Origin: Brasenia schreberi
Lineage: Eukaryota; Streptophyta; Magnoliopsida; Nymphaeales; Cabombaceae
Direction: 5' to 3'
DNA: 64,000 bases
Assembly: GCA_036023115.1 (NCBI GenBank)
Contig: JAYKKT010000059.1
Span: 4,192,001-4,256,000 of the forward strand
Notes under the pieces: generated by a model
What the model was told of the DNA's origin: nothing
What the model saw: only the letters and a program-made list of their open reading frames with translations
Database searches by the model: none
Made by a program: the position numbers and the translations under genes
In this document: in pieces, positions 45,043 through 60,213 of the stretch
Position numbering within the stretch: position 1 is the first letter of the stretch
Layout of the letters: the number at the start of each line of letters is the position of its first letter

Positions 45043-48000
45043 ATGTTCAAGAAGTATGCCTTATACTATACTGCATAGCGTTCCCATCGTCGCTTTTTAT
45101 CGTTTAGTCATCTGTTTGTGTTGTCAATCTTTCGTTGTCTGACCTAAAACGTGTTTCTTGTTTCTTTCTCTTCACGATTTCTGTGATGGATGTCCGACTT
45201 TGGAAATAGAAATGGTGGTATTATCTCTCATCTGTTGTTTCGATCGTTCGTTTCTTGTTTTGGTGACGGTGTTAGTGTTGGATGTTAGCCATTGATCTTT
45301 AGTCTTCAGATTTTTCCTTATACTGTCTTTAGTTCTCTTAATTTAATGGTTGAAATGTATTGAAGTGAATTGTGATGGGGGCTTCTTGCTTGGTTGTCGT
45401 GTTATTTATTGGAATATTTGATGAGGAAGAACAGATCTTTAACTCAACAAACAGATTAACTATGGCCGATTCATGTAGTTTCTGATCTCGTTGTACTTGT
45501 TTTATTGACATAGGAACAGTTTTTATTTTTACTTTTACTTTTGCGATTCCCCAATTAAATTAGCTTCTTTTCGTGTTGTAAAGTTGTCAGTTTGTTGTAT
45601 TCATGTTCTGAGATAAGTTAAGGTGGTGCCTTATTAGTACATCATGCCGATGCTTACTTTCTCCTGCAGCTGTCAGGGGTTGTTGAACATGTGCCTGTAA
45701 TCTTTTCTGCTTAAATTAATCATTGCAAACTTGAACGTGATATTGATCATATCGGCCAGCCAAAAGTTATGGAAGGGGTACAGGGAGCTGGTCATGAAGG
45801 AAACTTCGAGATATGATTTGGCTGGAGCTGTCAGTAGGAAGTCTGGAGTTTCTTGAATGATGTACATCCTTTGCACCGGTCCCATGGTTTAGAACATTTA
45901 CTTTCTTGTGGGACTCTCGTACCATTACCAATAACCTTTTCATTTTTGAAATTGCTCATTCTTCAGCAACTCTGCTCCTTTTGTATGTAGTATGTACTAA
46001 TCACATTCAAACTCCACATGTTAGATATAGCAATTCTCCGCTCTATCACAAAGATATTAGATATAGCAATATTCCACTCTAACAGAGATAGTGGGGTGGG
46101 TGAACACCTGTTTTTTCACAAGGAGCTATGGTTTCTTGTTTGGGGAGTGGGCTTATAAGCCTCCATGTTCAAGGAGGTAACGAGTTTGAGTCCCAGGTGT
46201 GCATTTGGTAGGCATCTTCTTAGCCGAACCTTGGAGGTAGAAAAAATTAGCCTTTCAGTTTCCAAGACATACTTTCTGATGCTTCCTTTGTGAGTTTCTC
46301 ATTCGTGCATCAGTATGCTGTGTAATCAAGGTACCCAATATCTAGGATAAGTGAGGTGCTAAGTTTCCTGGTTACAGAGTCGGCTTTATAGGCGTGTGGT
46401 TTAAAAAAACTGCACTATGGAATACAACTGTGTGCAACTGGCAGGTGTCTGATTAACTCATGCATGTTAATAGAAAAAACTAATCTGTGAGTTTCCGATG
46501 CTTGATTCTGGGTTTCTCATTCTTACATTAGTATCCCGTGTGATCAAGGTACCCAGTATCTAGTTTGTTGGTTCTTCCTGTAATTTTAAGCACCTTATGG
46601 ACCAATACTTGCTGTAGTAAGATGCCATTTTCATGGTTTTGTCAAACTTCTTCTAAGAAGCCATTCCATTGTCAATGACCTATGTAGATTTTGTGAGAAG
46701 CAGCATTTAAGGTTTCAGTGATTTCAAACATGTGTCCCGTAAATATTGTTCCCCATTTTCTGCTGGGTTATACAATTGTTCTGTCACAGTGGATATAATA
46801 GAAGGGTTTGCTGGCATTGAGTGACCAAACTCTTTCCTTTTCTTCATATTTTGTATGGTGATCAAAAGATTCTATGGAATTTAGCTGTTTCATTATTTTG
46901 ATTTGTATTTTTTTGGATAAGTAAGTATCATTAAAAAGCACCAAGGGGATGCACCCTGTACATGTGATGTAGGTGGAATAATAGAGGATTCTATAAAACT
47001 CAACAAAGTTCACTAACCCAAAAAGGAACCTTTGTGCCAAAAAAAACAAGAGATTCTACCAACTTTCCAATAATTCCGTCAAGGACCTCCCCACCCCCTC
47101 AAACACCGTTCTATTCCTTTCTCTCCATTTTATTTTTGTATGATAAAACCACAGGTTCTCTGCTGAAGATGTTTCATCACAAAATCAAGTGAAGGCATCT
47201 GTGCAGCGCAAGATCCGGCAAAGTATTGCTGATGAGGTAAAAAAGATTCTCTGCTCAGATTTCATAGGATTCAGCATTTCCTAGAAAACAATCATGTCAA
47301 ATCTCATTTTCATCTTTCATTATTGCTTATTTTGAACTTGCAGTATCCAGGTTTGGAACCAGTTCTTGATGAGTTGCTTCCAAAAAAGTCACCTCTGATA
47401 GTTGTGAAATGGTTGGTTGACGTATTTCTCTTGTACTTGTTTCAATATTGCACGTCTCTTTTCTGAAGGAGTACCAATACAAGTGTGCAATTTCTTGTAA
47501 ACGATATGAATATCTATGCTGCAATGCATGAGACCTGAAAAAACATTAAATAAGCCTTAAGTTTGAAGTTTAATGTGGATGATGGAGTTTGAACTACTTA
47601 AATAGTGTCTTCACTAGAAATGGTCTGATGTTCGCCTTTCATGGTGCTGTTTTTTTTTGGAATAACAAATTACTTGGGCTTTTATTGTTGAACAATTCAT
47701 TGCAATCCTTTCATGTGGGATTTATTCCATGTGTGAAACTGATTGTTACGGAAGAGAAAATTTTGCAAGTAAAAGAAGATCCAGAAAATTTTATTTTTCA
47801 AAAATCAGCTACTACTTAGCTGACCCCGTCTAGTATGGGAAAAGGCTTAGTTGTTGTTGTAGTTGCTAAATGAGAACAGATAATTTTTGTATGACTTTGA
47901 AGCACTATTTACGGTTTCTCAAAAAACTGATCTAGGCATCTTGTTCTGTCTCAGACTCTCAAGTCCTGCCTATTTCAACTTCAAATATCAAACTCTTCAT

Positions 48001-50872
48001 TTTGAAAGTCTCTTGGGCGTTTAATTGTCTTTTTGTGGTCATTATGTGTTGCATACGCATTTTTGGTAGTATTATGCTTGCATCTAGCATAATGACGGCT
48101 CAATAATCTAATCATTTGTCATTGCTGCTCAAAAGAATTAGTAGCTTCTGGACCATTTTAATGGATCACAAATTTATATGTTGCATATGTAAGTTTTGTG
48201 CATCCATCAAATGTTTAAGTATTATTTCCATCACCAGATTTATGGATAGACCTACAGTTTCTAATGTATTTCAGCCTTGTCTTCTGGCAGTCAAAATCAC
48301 CTAAATTTGGTTCTGGTGAACAATGTGCCTTTGTTCTTCAATATTCGTGATGGACCTTATATGCCAACACTTCGGCTGCTTCATCAATGTAAAGCGTGCC
48401 TGCAGTTCACCTTGTTCTTTATGCATGTAGAACTAAATGCTAATAGACAACTAAAGCTGTTTCTTTTCTGACCAATGGGTACTGAATACCAAGTTCTCGT
48501 CATCTATTTGAAACCTTGCTGTATAAGTCTTTGTTTTATTTCTTGTAGATCCAGATGTAATGAAAAAATTTCAAGTGGATAGGGGTGCAATCAAGTTTGT
48601 TCTAGCTGGTGCAAACATAATGTGTCCTGGTCTTACATCCCCTGGTGGTGCTTTGGATGATGACGTATTGGAAGAAACTCCTGTGGTATGGAATTCATTG
48701 TTTTCCCTAGGTTCCAAGAAAATATAGTAGAATTCTTAATATGTTGGTCAAGATTGAGTCACATTGCTGCATAATGTCATGGTCAGGATCGAGTCCTGTG
48801 ACCTATAACTGGGACCTTCTTAAGTACTCCTTTGGTGGTGAATGATTGTCGTAGTGTGGCATTGAGAAAAGAAAAGAAAAGGAGTTTCCAATTGTGAAGG
48901 TAAACTTTATCACGCAGTGTTTAAAATTTTCTAGTTGATTTTTTTAGGCCATAATGGCGGAAGGGAAGCAGCATGCTCTGGCAATTGGCTTTACAAAACT
49001 GTCGGCCAAAGACATGTGAGTTCTTCTGAAAATTCTTCTTAATATCCTTTGGTTTACCTAAAAGGAAACTGAAAATTCTTAATATATTTTTGGAGACTGG
49101 AGTAGCCAACCCCATCTAGTATGGGAAAAGGCTTAGTTGTTGTATTTTTGGAGACTGGAATTGATTCTCTATTTGTTTTAATAAAGTGTGATGCTTGCTG
49201 TGTGTTTCTACTGGGGACAACCTAATAAGCATGTGATGCTCTTTGTATCAACTGCTGATCAACTTTCACTATTGGTTTTGATAGATCTATTGGTATCTAT
49301 CTTTTGTAATGTTGAGCTCGGTCATCCGGGTTCACTCTCAACAGGAAATAATCAAGGCGATTTAGGTTGGAGCAACAGTGTTTCCCAGCTTCACCTTGTT
49401 TCACATTGCATTTTTTCTTGGAGAATTCGGAACCCTAATTCCTGCAACATTTCCACATAGAAGGAAATATTGCAAGCCATAGTTTTGTAAGATAACTTGA
49501 ACAAGGCTTGCAATATTTTTTCTATCGTGGGTCTAAACCGCAGTTTTCAAATGCTTCTTGTTTATGTCTCAACTGAAAACATGAAGATGTATCAGATTAA
49601 AACATGGGATATAAAACTTTGCACATGTTATTGCCCTCATAGTTGCCATTTGATGTAAACCAGCTAAGGACCAACTCAACTCTAGACCTAAAATTATAGT
49701 GAAATGGGTACTTCATATTTGTTAGATTTGTGTTGCATTTTGTTGGCGAAGGACATTCATCAGTCAAATCAAGTTCTGTCATTGGAACCGAATATTTTGA
49801 CAGCTTTATAGCTGTTCTTTCAAAAGATGATAGCCTGATACCTTGAGGGAGATGTAAGTGGATGCGCTTCCTTTTGGTTTGACCTTTTAGTAAGTGAACA
49901 CTGCCACAGCAAAGCTAGGAAACACTATTTGGGAGCCTAGAGTCTGTATGTAAAATATATGCTAGAGTTTCTAATCGACAAAAAGCATCCGTCCTGTTGG
50001 CGCCTTTTGTTGTAAAGGTCAAGATCCTGATCAAATTGGATTTGCCTACTTATAGGAAGTTGAAGAAATTAAGCTGCTCATTTTACCTGAGTATTCCTTT
50101 GCGACATTTTCTCGCATGTTACGTTGAACATCTAAAGATGAAGGTGATGAAATATTGTTGCAGAAGGGCTACAAACAAGGGCATTGGCGTGGATAACATG
50201 CACTACTTGAATGATGGACTTTGGAAGGTTTGAGCTTTTCCCACCCCTGTCCTGGACATAAGCATAAAAAATAAAACAAATGAAGGATTTACAGTTCAAG
50301 GAGGCAGATTGATCTTTAAGGATCAACTCACGGTTTATAATGGGACTTCTGTAGGACGCCATATCTGTACAACTTTACAATTCTTATTTAATTTTATTTA
50401 CACCTTATCTATGTGCGTAGCCGACCCCATCTAGTATGGGAAAAGGCTTAGTTGTTGTTGTTATGTACACATACACTACACAGACAGAGAGATCCGGATC
50501 ATGGTTGGAACCTCAGGTACCAAAACCAAAACCAAGCCTTTTCCCCACTCTAAGTGGAGTTGGCCACATAAGTTACTGTAGAGCCCTCGGTCTTGTGCCA
50601 TGCTTGCGTTCAACTCCAAGAGAAAGATCATGTTTTATGGTTTCCTTTCAACACTTCACGTGCCTTGCTCTACCTCATGTGAAAAGTATTGTCATCAAGC
50701 ATTTCAGATACTTTGTAGGTCAGATCTACGAGGGAGGTCGATAAAAGTTCACCAGCATAGGGACATTGGTGTTGAAGGCTTGAACTCCAATACCTCATGA
50801 CTTGCATAGTCAAGTTGCTTTTGAAACTGATGCAAACCTTTTTCATTTGTATAGATGGAACGATTGGAGTAA
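45043..50872 (+). CDS. MCTS1: MCTS1/MCT-1 homologue, PUA-domain translation factor
   Basis: MCTS1 pairs with DENR to promote reinitiation and to recycle tRNA and 40S subunits. Eight coding exons: 45043-45053, 47155-47236, 47344-47411, 48291-48388, 48549-48685, 48948-49015, 50164-50227, 50855-50872. All have GT/AG borders and fit in phase to 181 aa, the length of human MCTS1. Seen: MFKK start, [20 protein letters not shown], the family core [12 protein letters not shown], the PUA segment [39 protein letters not shown], and [20 protein letters not shown] then RLE. The start exon is only 11 nt and the last coding exon six codons including stop. If intron 7 were retained, a TGA three bases past the exon 7 donor would end the protein at GLWKV. 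Introns hold three RTE tail micro-insertions in sense orientation. Confidence 0.94.
46100..46250 (+). mobile_element. Possible SINE with box B-like motif
   Basis: CGAGTTTGAGTCCCAGGTGT resembles a box B and is followed by GCATTTGGTAGGCATCTTC. A diverged second copy seems to follow at 46370-46450 (GGCTTTATAGGCGTGTGG...GTGTGCAACTGG), and GTGTGCATTTGGTAGG also occurs at 25157. Box A is not convincing. It lies in MCTS1 intron 1. Confidence 0.35.
47817..47865 (+). mobile_element. RTE 3'-tail micro-insertion (about 49 bp)
   Basis: TAGCTGACCCCGTCTAGTAT followed by GGGAAAAGGCTTAG and GTT repeats is the terminal RTE sequence with no coding part. It is in MCTS1 intron 3. No clear flanking duplication was found. 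Confidence 0.8.
49102..49142 (+). mobile_element. 41-bp RTE 3'-tail micro-insertion with perfect 17-bp duplication
   Basis: GTAGCCAACCCCATCTAGTA then TGGGAAAAGGCTTAGTTGTT is flanked by a perfect duplicate of TATTTTTGGAGACTGGA (49085-49101 and 49143-49159). It lies in MCTS1 intron 6 and is one of the shortest LINE insertions one could recognise. Confidence 0.92.
50418..50461 (+). mobile_element. 44-bp RTE 3'-tail micro-insertion
   Basis: TAGCCGACCCCATCTAGTAT then GGGAAAAGGCTTAG and GTT repeats. The flanks share only TATGT. It lies in MCTS1 intron 7. Confidence 0.82.
50518..50740 (-). mobile_element. RTE LINE 3' fragment, GGTTTT-tail family
   Basis: On the minus strand it ends GGGGAAAAGGCTTGGTTTTG with further GGTTTTGG. 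Upstream it matches, with divergence, the RTE 3' coding region (complements of TTATGGTTTCCTTTCAACAC and CTTGTGCCATGCTTGCG). It is antisense in MCTS1 intron 7. Confidence 0.65.
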
Positions 50873-51634
50873 AGGCATCCACAGTACGGTTGATGAAAGA
50901 AATGATAGCAATCAGGTATCTTTGCTGAGTGACATTCCGATGTGAACTCGTTCTTGGTTTTTGTAACCGAGGAAGAATGTTTTATACATGGTTTCCAGAG
51001 TTAACGGAAATGATTATGCTTGTCATGATATTGAGGAAGGAGAAAAACTGTCTTCTGTTTCTCTTCGGCAAACATCTGTGTGTGACGCAATGCAGAAAAT
51101 GGGTATTATGCTTACACACACTATATATATACACACACATATACAGATGTGTGTATTGGAGACCGAGTTTCAAGGGGTATATATAGAAGCTGTGATGCGG
51201 AGCATAATCCATGGATGTGAGGGAGATTCTTAGCACCAGGGTTTATGGTGTGGGTGAAATTAAGTTTTATTCGTCTTATCCTTTATATTATCCTCGCCTG
51301 GGTGTGGTTTCTGGAGTTAAAACTCCACTAATGCTGGCTTCTACATATTCCCTAACTTGAATTAGGGACCATCTGATGAGACTGATCGCAAGTGGATCTT
51401 GGTGGACAAATTTGTGAACATCTATGTCATTTATGTTCTTCGACCTCAATCGGGAGCTTGTGGACTTTATCTCCCGAAGATGTCGACTGTTCCGTCTTTA
51501 AGTTTAGCGTGTGAATTGTTATTTGTGGGGTTGATTGTTGAGCAAACAAGGAAGGAGCATTCGTTACATGGATAATCTTCGAGTAATCTTCACAAGCATT
51601 CACTTTTGTTTGGATACTTGGGGTCGAAGGGGAC

Positions 51635-51689
<55 letters not shown>

Positions 51690-51692
<3 letters not shown>

Positions 51693-52041
51693 TGATTGGA
51701 TCTTGTTTATGGTTGATGTTCACTCACTTCTGATAATTGTTTTTTTAAAACATAAGTGTAATAATAATGTTTTTTATATTTTTTCAAGACCTTTTAAAAT
51801 TTAAATTAATGAGTACGTTAGAGGTGGACCGATTTTCATATATATATATATATGAGTGATAGTGATTGGATCCTCTCATCATTGGGGTTGCTCACCCATA
51901 GCTAATCATTACTTTTGAGATATTAGTGTAATAATAATGTTTATATTTTTTAAATTTTTTTAAAAAAGTTTAAATTACAGTCATATTATTGAAAACAATG
52001 GAAACAATAAGTGAACTTATTAAAAGTGAGAAGGATCTGGT

Positions 52042-52046
<5 letters not shown>
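51690..52046 (+). repeat. Two tandem copies of a TA-microsatellite-anchored repeat
   Basis: Copy 1 (about 51690-51835) and copy 2 (about 51853-52046) share TAGTGATTGGATC, GTGTAATAATAATGTTT, a T-rich TATTTTTTxAAxxTTTT core and an end in TTTTCATATATATA. Each copy is bounded by (TA)n on both sides. Related single copies occur near 895-1030, 1455-1575 (minus), 30670-30800 and 31180-31345, sharing CATTRCTTTTGRG and AGTRTAAT. This resembles rice Micron elements in being flanked by TA microsatellites; homology is not shown. Confidence 0.65.

Positions 52047-52101
<55 letters not shown>
52047..52101. repeat. Compound microsatellite (AT)n(AG)n
   Basis: About 25 bp of AT are followed by about 29 bp of AG, then GCTGAAACC. 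Confidence 0.9.
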
Positions 52102-52102
<1 letters not shown>

Positions 52103-52200
52103 CTGAAACCAGATGCACGCCCAGGGTATTGAACGCATGACATTTTACTTGTGAGTCGATCCCATGTCCAGCTTTTACTAAATCAGGCGGCCATTCATGA
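52102..52200 (-). mobile_element. Possible tRNA-derived SINE
   Basis: The minus strand has TGATTTAGTAAAAGCTGG (box A-like) and GCGTTCAATACCC (box B-like). It is weak and diverged. Confidence 0.35.
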
Positions 52201-52317
52201 TATGGAATGAAATGGACAGTAAGGCTAGCAATGCCAAGAGTAATTGGGTTTGTAAGGAAATAAGTCTAAACACCTAGACATGTTTACTGAGCGTGTTAAA
52301 CCCGGTTATGGCTCATC

Positions 52318-52422
52318 GAGAGCGTTAGCTCAATGACAAGCTGCTCTAGCACCGTTGCTGATAGTGGGGAGTTCGACTCTCAGAGGGTGCATGTGTGGTG
52401 CTTCAGCAGCCTCTTGTAACCA
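52318..52422 (+). mobile_element. tRNA-derived SINE, copy 2
   Basis: It is collinear with 44771-44882: GAGCGTTAGCTCAATGACAA (box A region), GGAGTTCGACTCTCAGAGGG (box B region), then CAGCCTCTTGTAACCAAAGA and an A-rich end. Roughly 75-80% similar by eye. Confidence 0.7.
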
Positions 52423-53199
52423 AAGAAGAAAATACGGTTACTACAAAAGGAAGACGAAATAAATTAGAACTTAATAACAAACTTTTCGCATGGACTTAGA
52501 TTAATCTTTTCCTTTTCCCATGTGTAATTGGGAGAACTGCACTCTGGTGGAAAGACCCTTTTGATCCACCCGAACCTTGAAAAGCCTTTCGATTAAGTTA
52601 CGTCTATCCCTGCTCAACACAAGCTGATGCCTAAAGCTAAAATCGATTATCATATACGGCATAGAATTTATAATCTGCAGGAGTCTAAATTTTTTGGAAT
52701 CGATAGTATTATGAATTACAAAATTGATATTATAACGAGTTCAAAATTCCATGGCTTAAGGCGGTCTCACCCATGAGCCACTCTTCGGCGCTAGCTTGTA
52801 CAAGAAATAACTATAAGAACAGTTTGTTTGTTCATGCAACTTGTGAGCGAACTGCAATCAGTTAGTTCATTCGTGTAATTTATGAACACAAGAATTGTTC
52901 AGTTTCGTTTGTTTTAAGTGCAAGAGCTCGAACGGGTTGATGAATCACAATATGAATTGGTTCACTTGAGAAAGTGAATCCAATGTGATTTGGAATCAAA
53001 ACTTATTGAGAGAGTTGAGAACTGAAGGTTAAATAAACGTACTGAGGTCAGAAGAGAAGCGCCTATTTCATCAGTTTCGGTCAGGTCATGTGATCTAACA
53101 GATCATGACGTAGCATCAGAGCGTGTCGAGGGAAGCACGGGGATGGTGTTGGACACGATTCGGGTCATGACCTCCGTGCCGCAGCCGCTCGCGCGAACA

Positions 53200-53269
53200 A
53201 AACCCTAATTTAGGATTTCATCAATTCTCTCTCTCTCTGCGCGCGAACGCTGGCCGCCCCTCAGCAGCC
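53200..53269 (+). promoter_or_regulatory. telo-box and pyrimidine-rich leader of eL18
   Basis: AAACCCTAA at 53200-53208 is the telo-box typical of plant ribosomal-protein promoters. It is followed by a CT-rich run (53224-53238) and the start codon at 53270. The position just upstream of the initiator is as expected. Confidence 0.75.
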
Positions 53270-57446
<4,177 letters not shown>

Positions 57447-60213
57447 GGGGTTATTTTCTGTGTTTTATTTCTAGGGTCTTGAGTTTTGGGGAACATTTCG
57501 GCATATGAAGATCTGCTTTGGTTAAAGCTTTAGGGGCAAAAAGCTCGATGAAAGAGTAAATGATGCTGAATTTTCTTAGGGTTTGAGGTTCATTTAAATT
57601 GTCTTTGGATTAATCTTTTGGCTTCAATGCAGTAGTGAATGTCGAGGAATTGCTGGCCAAATGAGGACAGCTCTTCTCTTTCTCGGATCAGCACTTGCTG
57701 GCACAATGTATCCTGATATTGTTATTGAATTATGAAACATCCGATCTTCATCCAATTTCTATTGGGGAGAATCATATTAGTTTCATATGTGTTGGTGTTT
57801 GTTTTTTGTGAACATATTTACCAGAAATGATGTTTTAGGTGTCTGTTAGTGCTCGAACACGGACGGTGACCGAGGACATCTCCGGTTCCCGCCCTGGATG
57901 GAATATGAGCCTTCAATTCGTGTTTACCAAGAGATCTCGAAGACCTCGGGAGGATTGTCACCCACGGAAGACCGGCCTGGACCCTCTACGCGCTCCCTGG
58001 TACTGCTGCCATCTTGTTCTACGTATGGGTAGGCTCCGGTTCATCTGTTGGGGTTGGGTTGAAACCAAACAGGCGAATCTATCACGACGTTCTGAGCTCA
58101 TCCTTTAAGCCAAAGAACTCACTTGTTGGCATGTAAAAGGCTCATTTGTTTTTAGATCCGAGTCAAGTCGAATGGTTATACGAGGTGATAACAAGCTAAG
58201 CTCCGCTCAGCCAGTGAGTTCACGAAATCAGCCCATTTTCTTTCCGTTCTGATTCAATCTATCCTCTCCATGAATTCATCATCTTAGTTTTTTATTGTGA
58301 ACTTCCCATCCTTTGATATTCGTATATTGCGTCAATATAAATCTTCAAACAACCTATATTTAATGTTTGGAAATGTCGAACTGCAAGAAGCTCAATGTGT
58401 GAATGATCTTATAAGGTCAATGACGAGGATCCTCATAATTTGCTCCTTCACAGGCTATAAAGACCGACCGCAGAGATCCTCCTGGGTGACCTTTCAGTCT
58501 TATATTGTTATACTTCCAACTTTCAGTTTGAAAGATACCAATCATTTCCTTCGGTTTCAATGGCTGAAATCTGATGGTAGAGTCCAACTAAGTGCATCCT
58601 CCTGGCTTCCAGAAGGATAGGGAAGATGGAGGTGGCAATATGGCAAGTAAGAGGTTCTATGACGATCCAAATCTTCAGCTATACTCTTGTATGAAGCACT
58701 AGCATTGTACATAACCCGGGCACTTCCGCTAATGCGGGCATAATCTTACATTATCTGCAAACAAGAACTCTCTTGGACAATAAAAATCAACTCTATGTAC
58801 CAGCAAGGAGCGACATATATAGGTGCTTAGATTGATTTCACCTAGGCAATTATATCGTTTTAGTCCTACGTATTCACCATATTGTACGATATTATTGTTG
58901 TATATTATTCGAGTTTGTAGCAAGAAATAGTGTATTGTGTTGATTCATATGCTACAGTATGAAATATCAGCACTATGATGAAGCGGTGCAACCTGTTTTG
59001 CTTTGAGGTAGAAGCTCAGCGGCACCCTGAATCAACTGCCATTACTACTAACTTGGTGTGGTCCTCCGGAATTTGCTTTTCCATGCATTGAAGCACTTCA
59101 AATTGATTGAGATTTTGGGAGGTGGTGGGAGTTATGTTCTTCTTCCTCCACTGCTTCTGTGGCCTAACCCTCTGCCACTCACCATGATTGGTTGGAATCC
59201 GAGTCGCTTCTTCTTGGTGATCGATCCACGCCCTGCTCCGGTTAGCTTGTGGCTCAACTTCCTCTTGAGTTGTACAGGCACGGTTTCGGTGGTATGTAGA
59301 CCCACAAGCTTTGCAAAAAGTAAGCTTGGCTTCAAATGTCATTGGGATGATGAGTGAATGGTGTTGATCAACGAACACTCTAGCCTCTGTACATAGTTCT
59401 AAGTGTCGGGGGACCTTGATTCAAATCCGTTCATAAGCCAATCGATTTTGCACCTTTGTAACATGATTTTTTTTTAAAAACTTGTGTATTTTTATATAAT
59501 TCATCAGAATCATATAAATCATATTACAAAAACCATAATCATACTCTCCATTAATCTCATGTTGCTGTGTTTTCTCTTTGTAATTGAACTCGCCGACTGC
59601 AAGTGGGCTGGTGTTGCTGATCTGTTTTCTCACAATGGAGAGGCCGAAGGGAGGTATGCACCGCCAGGTACCAAACTCACCCACCATGTTCAATTACGCT
59701 AAGTCTGTTGTGCATAAAATTGATATCTAATAAAATAATTCTCACATTATATGACAACCTCATCTTGATCGAAAATCCTACCAATCCCAAAACCAATAAT
59801 GAAACCCCACTGAAATCATACCCTCAATGGGTCGGAATCCAACCATTTTCAACGATGTGAGGATCAAACTCGAGATCTTCGACATATCCAAATGAACAAA
59901 AGACGAAAACATTGCGTGCCACGGCAGGAAAAATAAAAGGGTAGATAAGGTAGCTTTTGTCGGATGAAGTCGCTTTCCTTCCATTTGCTCACAACTTGCA
60001 AATTGCGATTTGGTTGCACTTCAGCTTTCGCTTTCCCTATTTGTCACTCCTTTCACACTCCAACAAATCTCTCGCTCCCTCTCGGTCTTTCTTAATCTTC
60101 CTTTCCTTCATAAAACCATGATTGATTTCCCATCATGCATTTCATGCTCAATCTGGAGTTGTTTTTTCTCAGACGAACCATGATTGATGCTCCGTATGGC
60201 GGAAAAGCCATGA
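57447..60213. other. eL18 3' flank and intergenic
   Basis: 57447-57800 is probably the eL18 3'UTR. 57839-58135 has unusually GC-rich, partly protein-like sequence: the frame at about 57955-58128 reads GRPAWTLYALPGTAAILFYV, then a tail ending NSLVGM and stop. I cannot assign it. An L1 ORF1 remnant lies at 59016-59378. 59700-60213 likely includes the GRDP promoter. Confidence 0.45.
59016..59378 (-). pseudogene. L1-clade LINE ORF1 fragment with zinc knuckle
   Basis: The 120-codon open frame contains CKACGSTYHRNRAC, matching CX2CX4HX4C, followed by a charged, low-complexity region with NHGEWQRVRPQKQWRKK. Plant L1 ORF1 proteins have a single knuckle followed by a W-x-x-V-basic segment. No adjoining ORF2 is present. 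Confidence 0.55.

Larger units (their letters stand above)
50873..53199. other. Intergenic between MCTS1 and eL18
   Basis: The first few hundred bases are likely MCTS1 3'UTR. TA-anchored repeats (51690-52046), microsatellites at 51638-51689 and 52047-52101, two SINE-like segments (52102-52200, 52318-52422) and about 700 bp of unique AT-rich sequence follow. No further gene is recognised. Confidence 0.55.

Noticed and set aside
50164..50233. MCTS1 ending at the TGA at 50231
   Set aside because: Splicing at 50227/50228 to 50855 gives the family-like C terminus WKMERLE and a 181-aa protein, better than the truncated WKV end.
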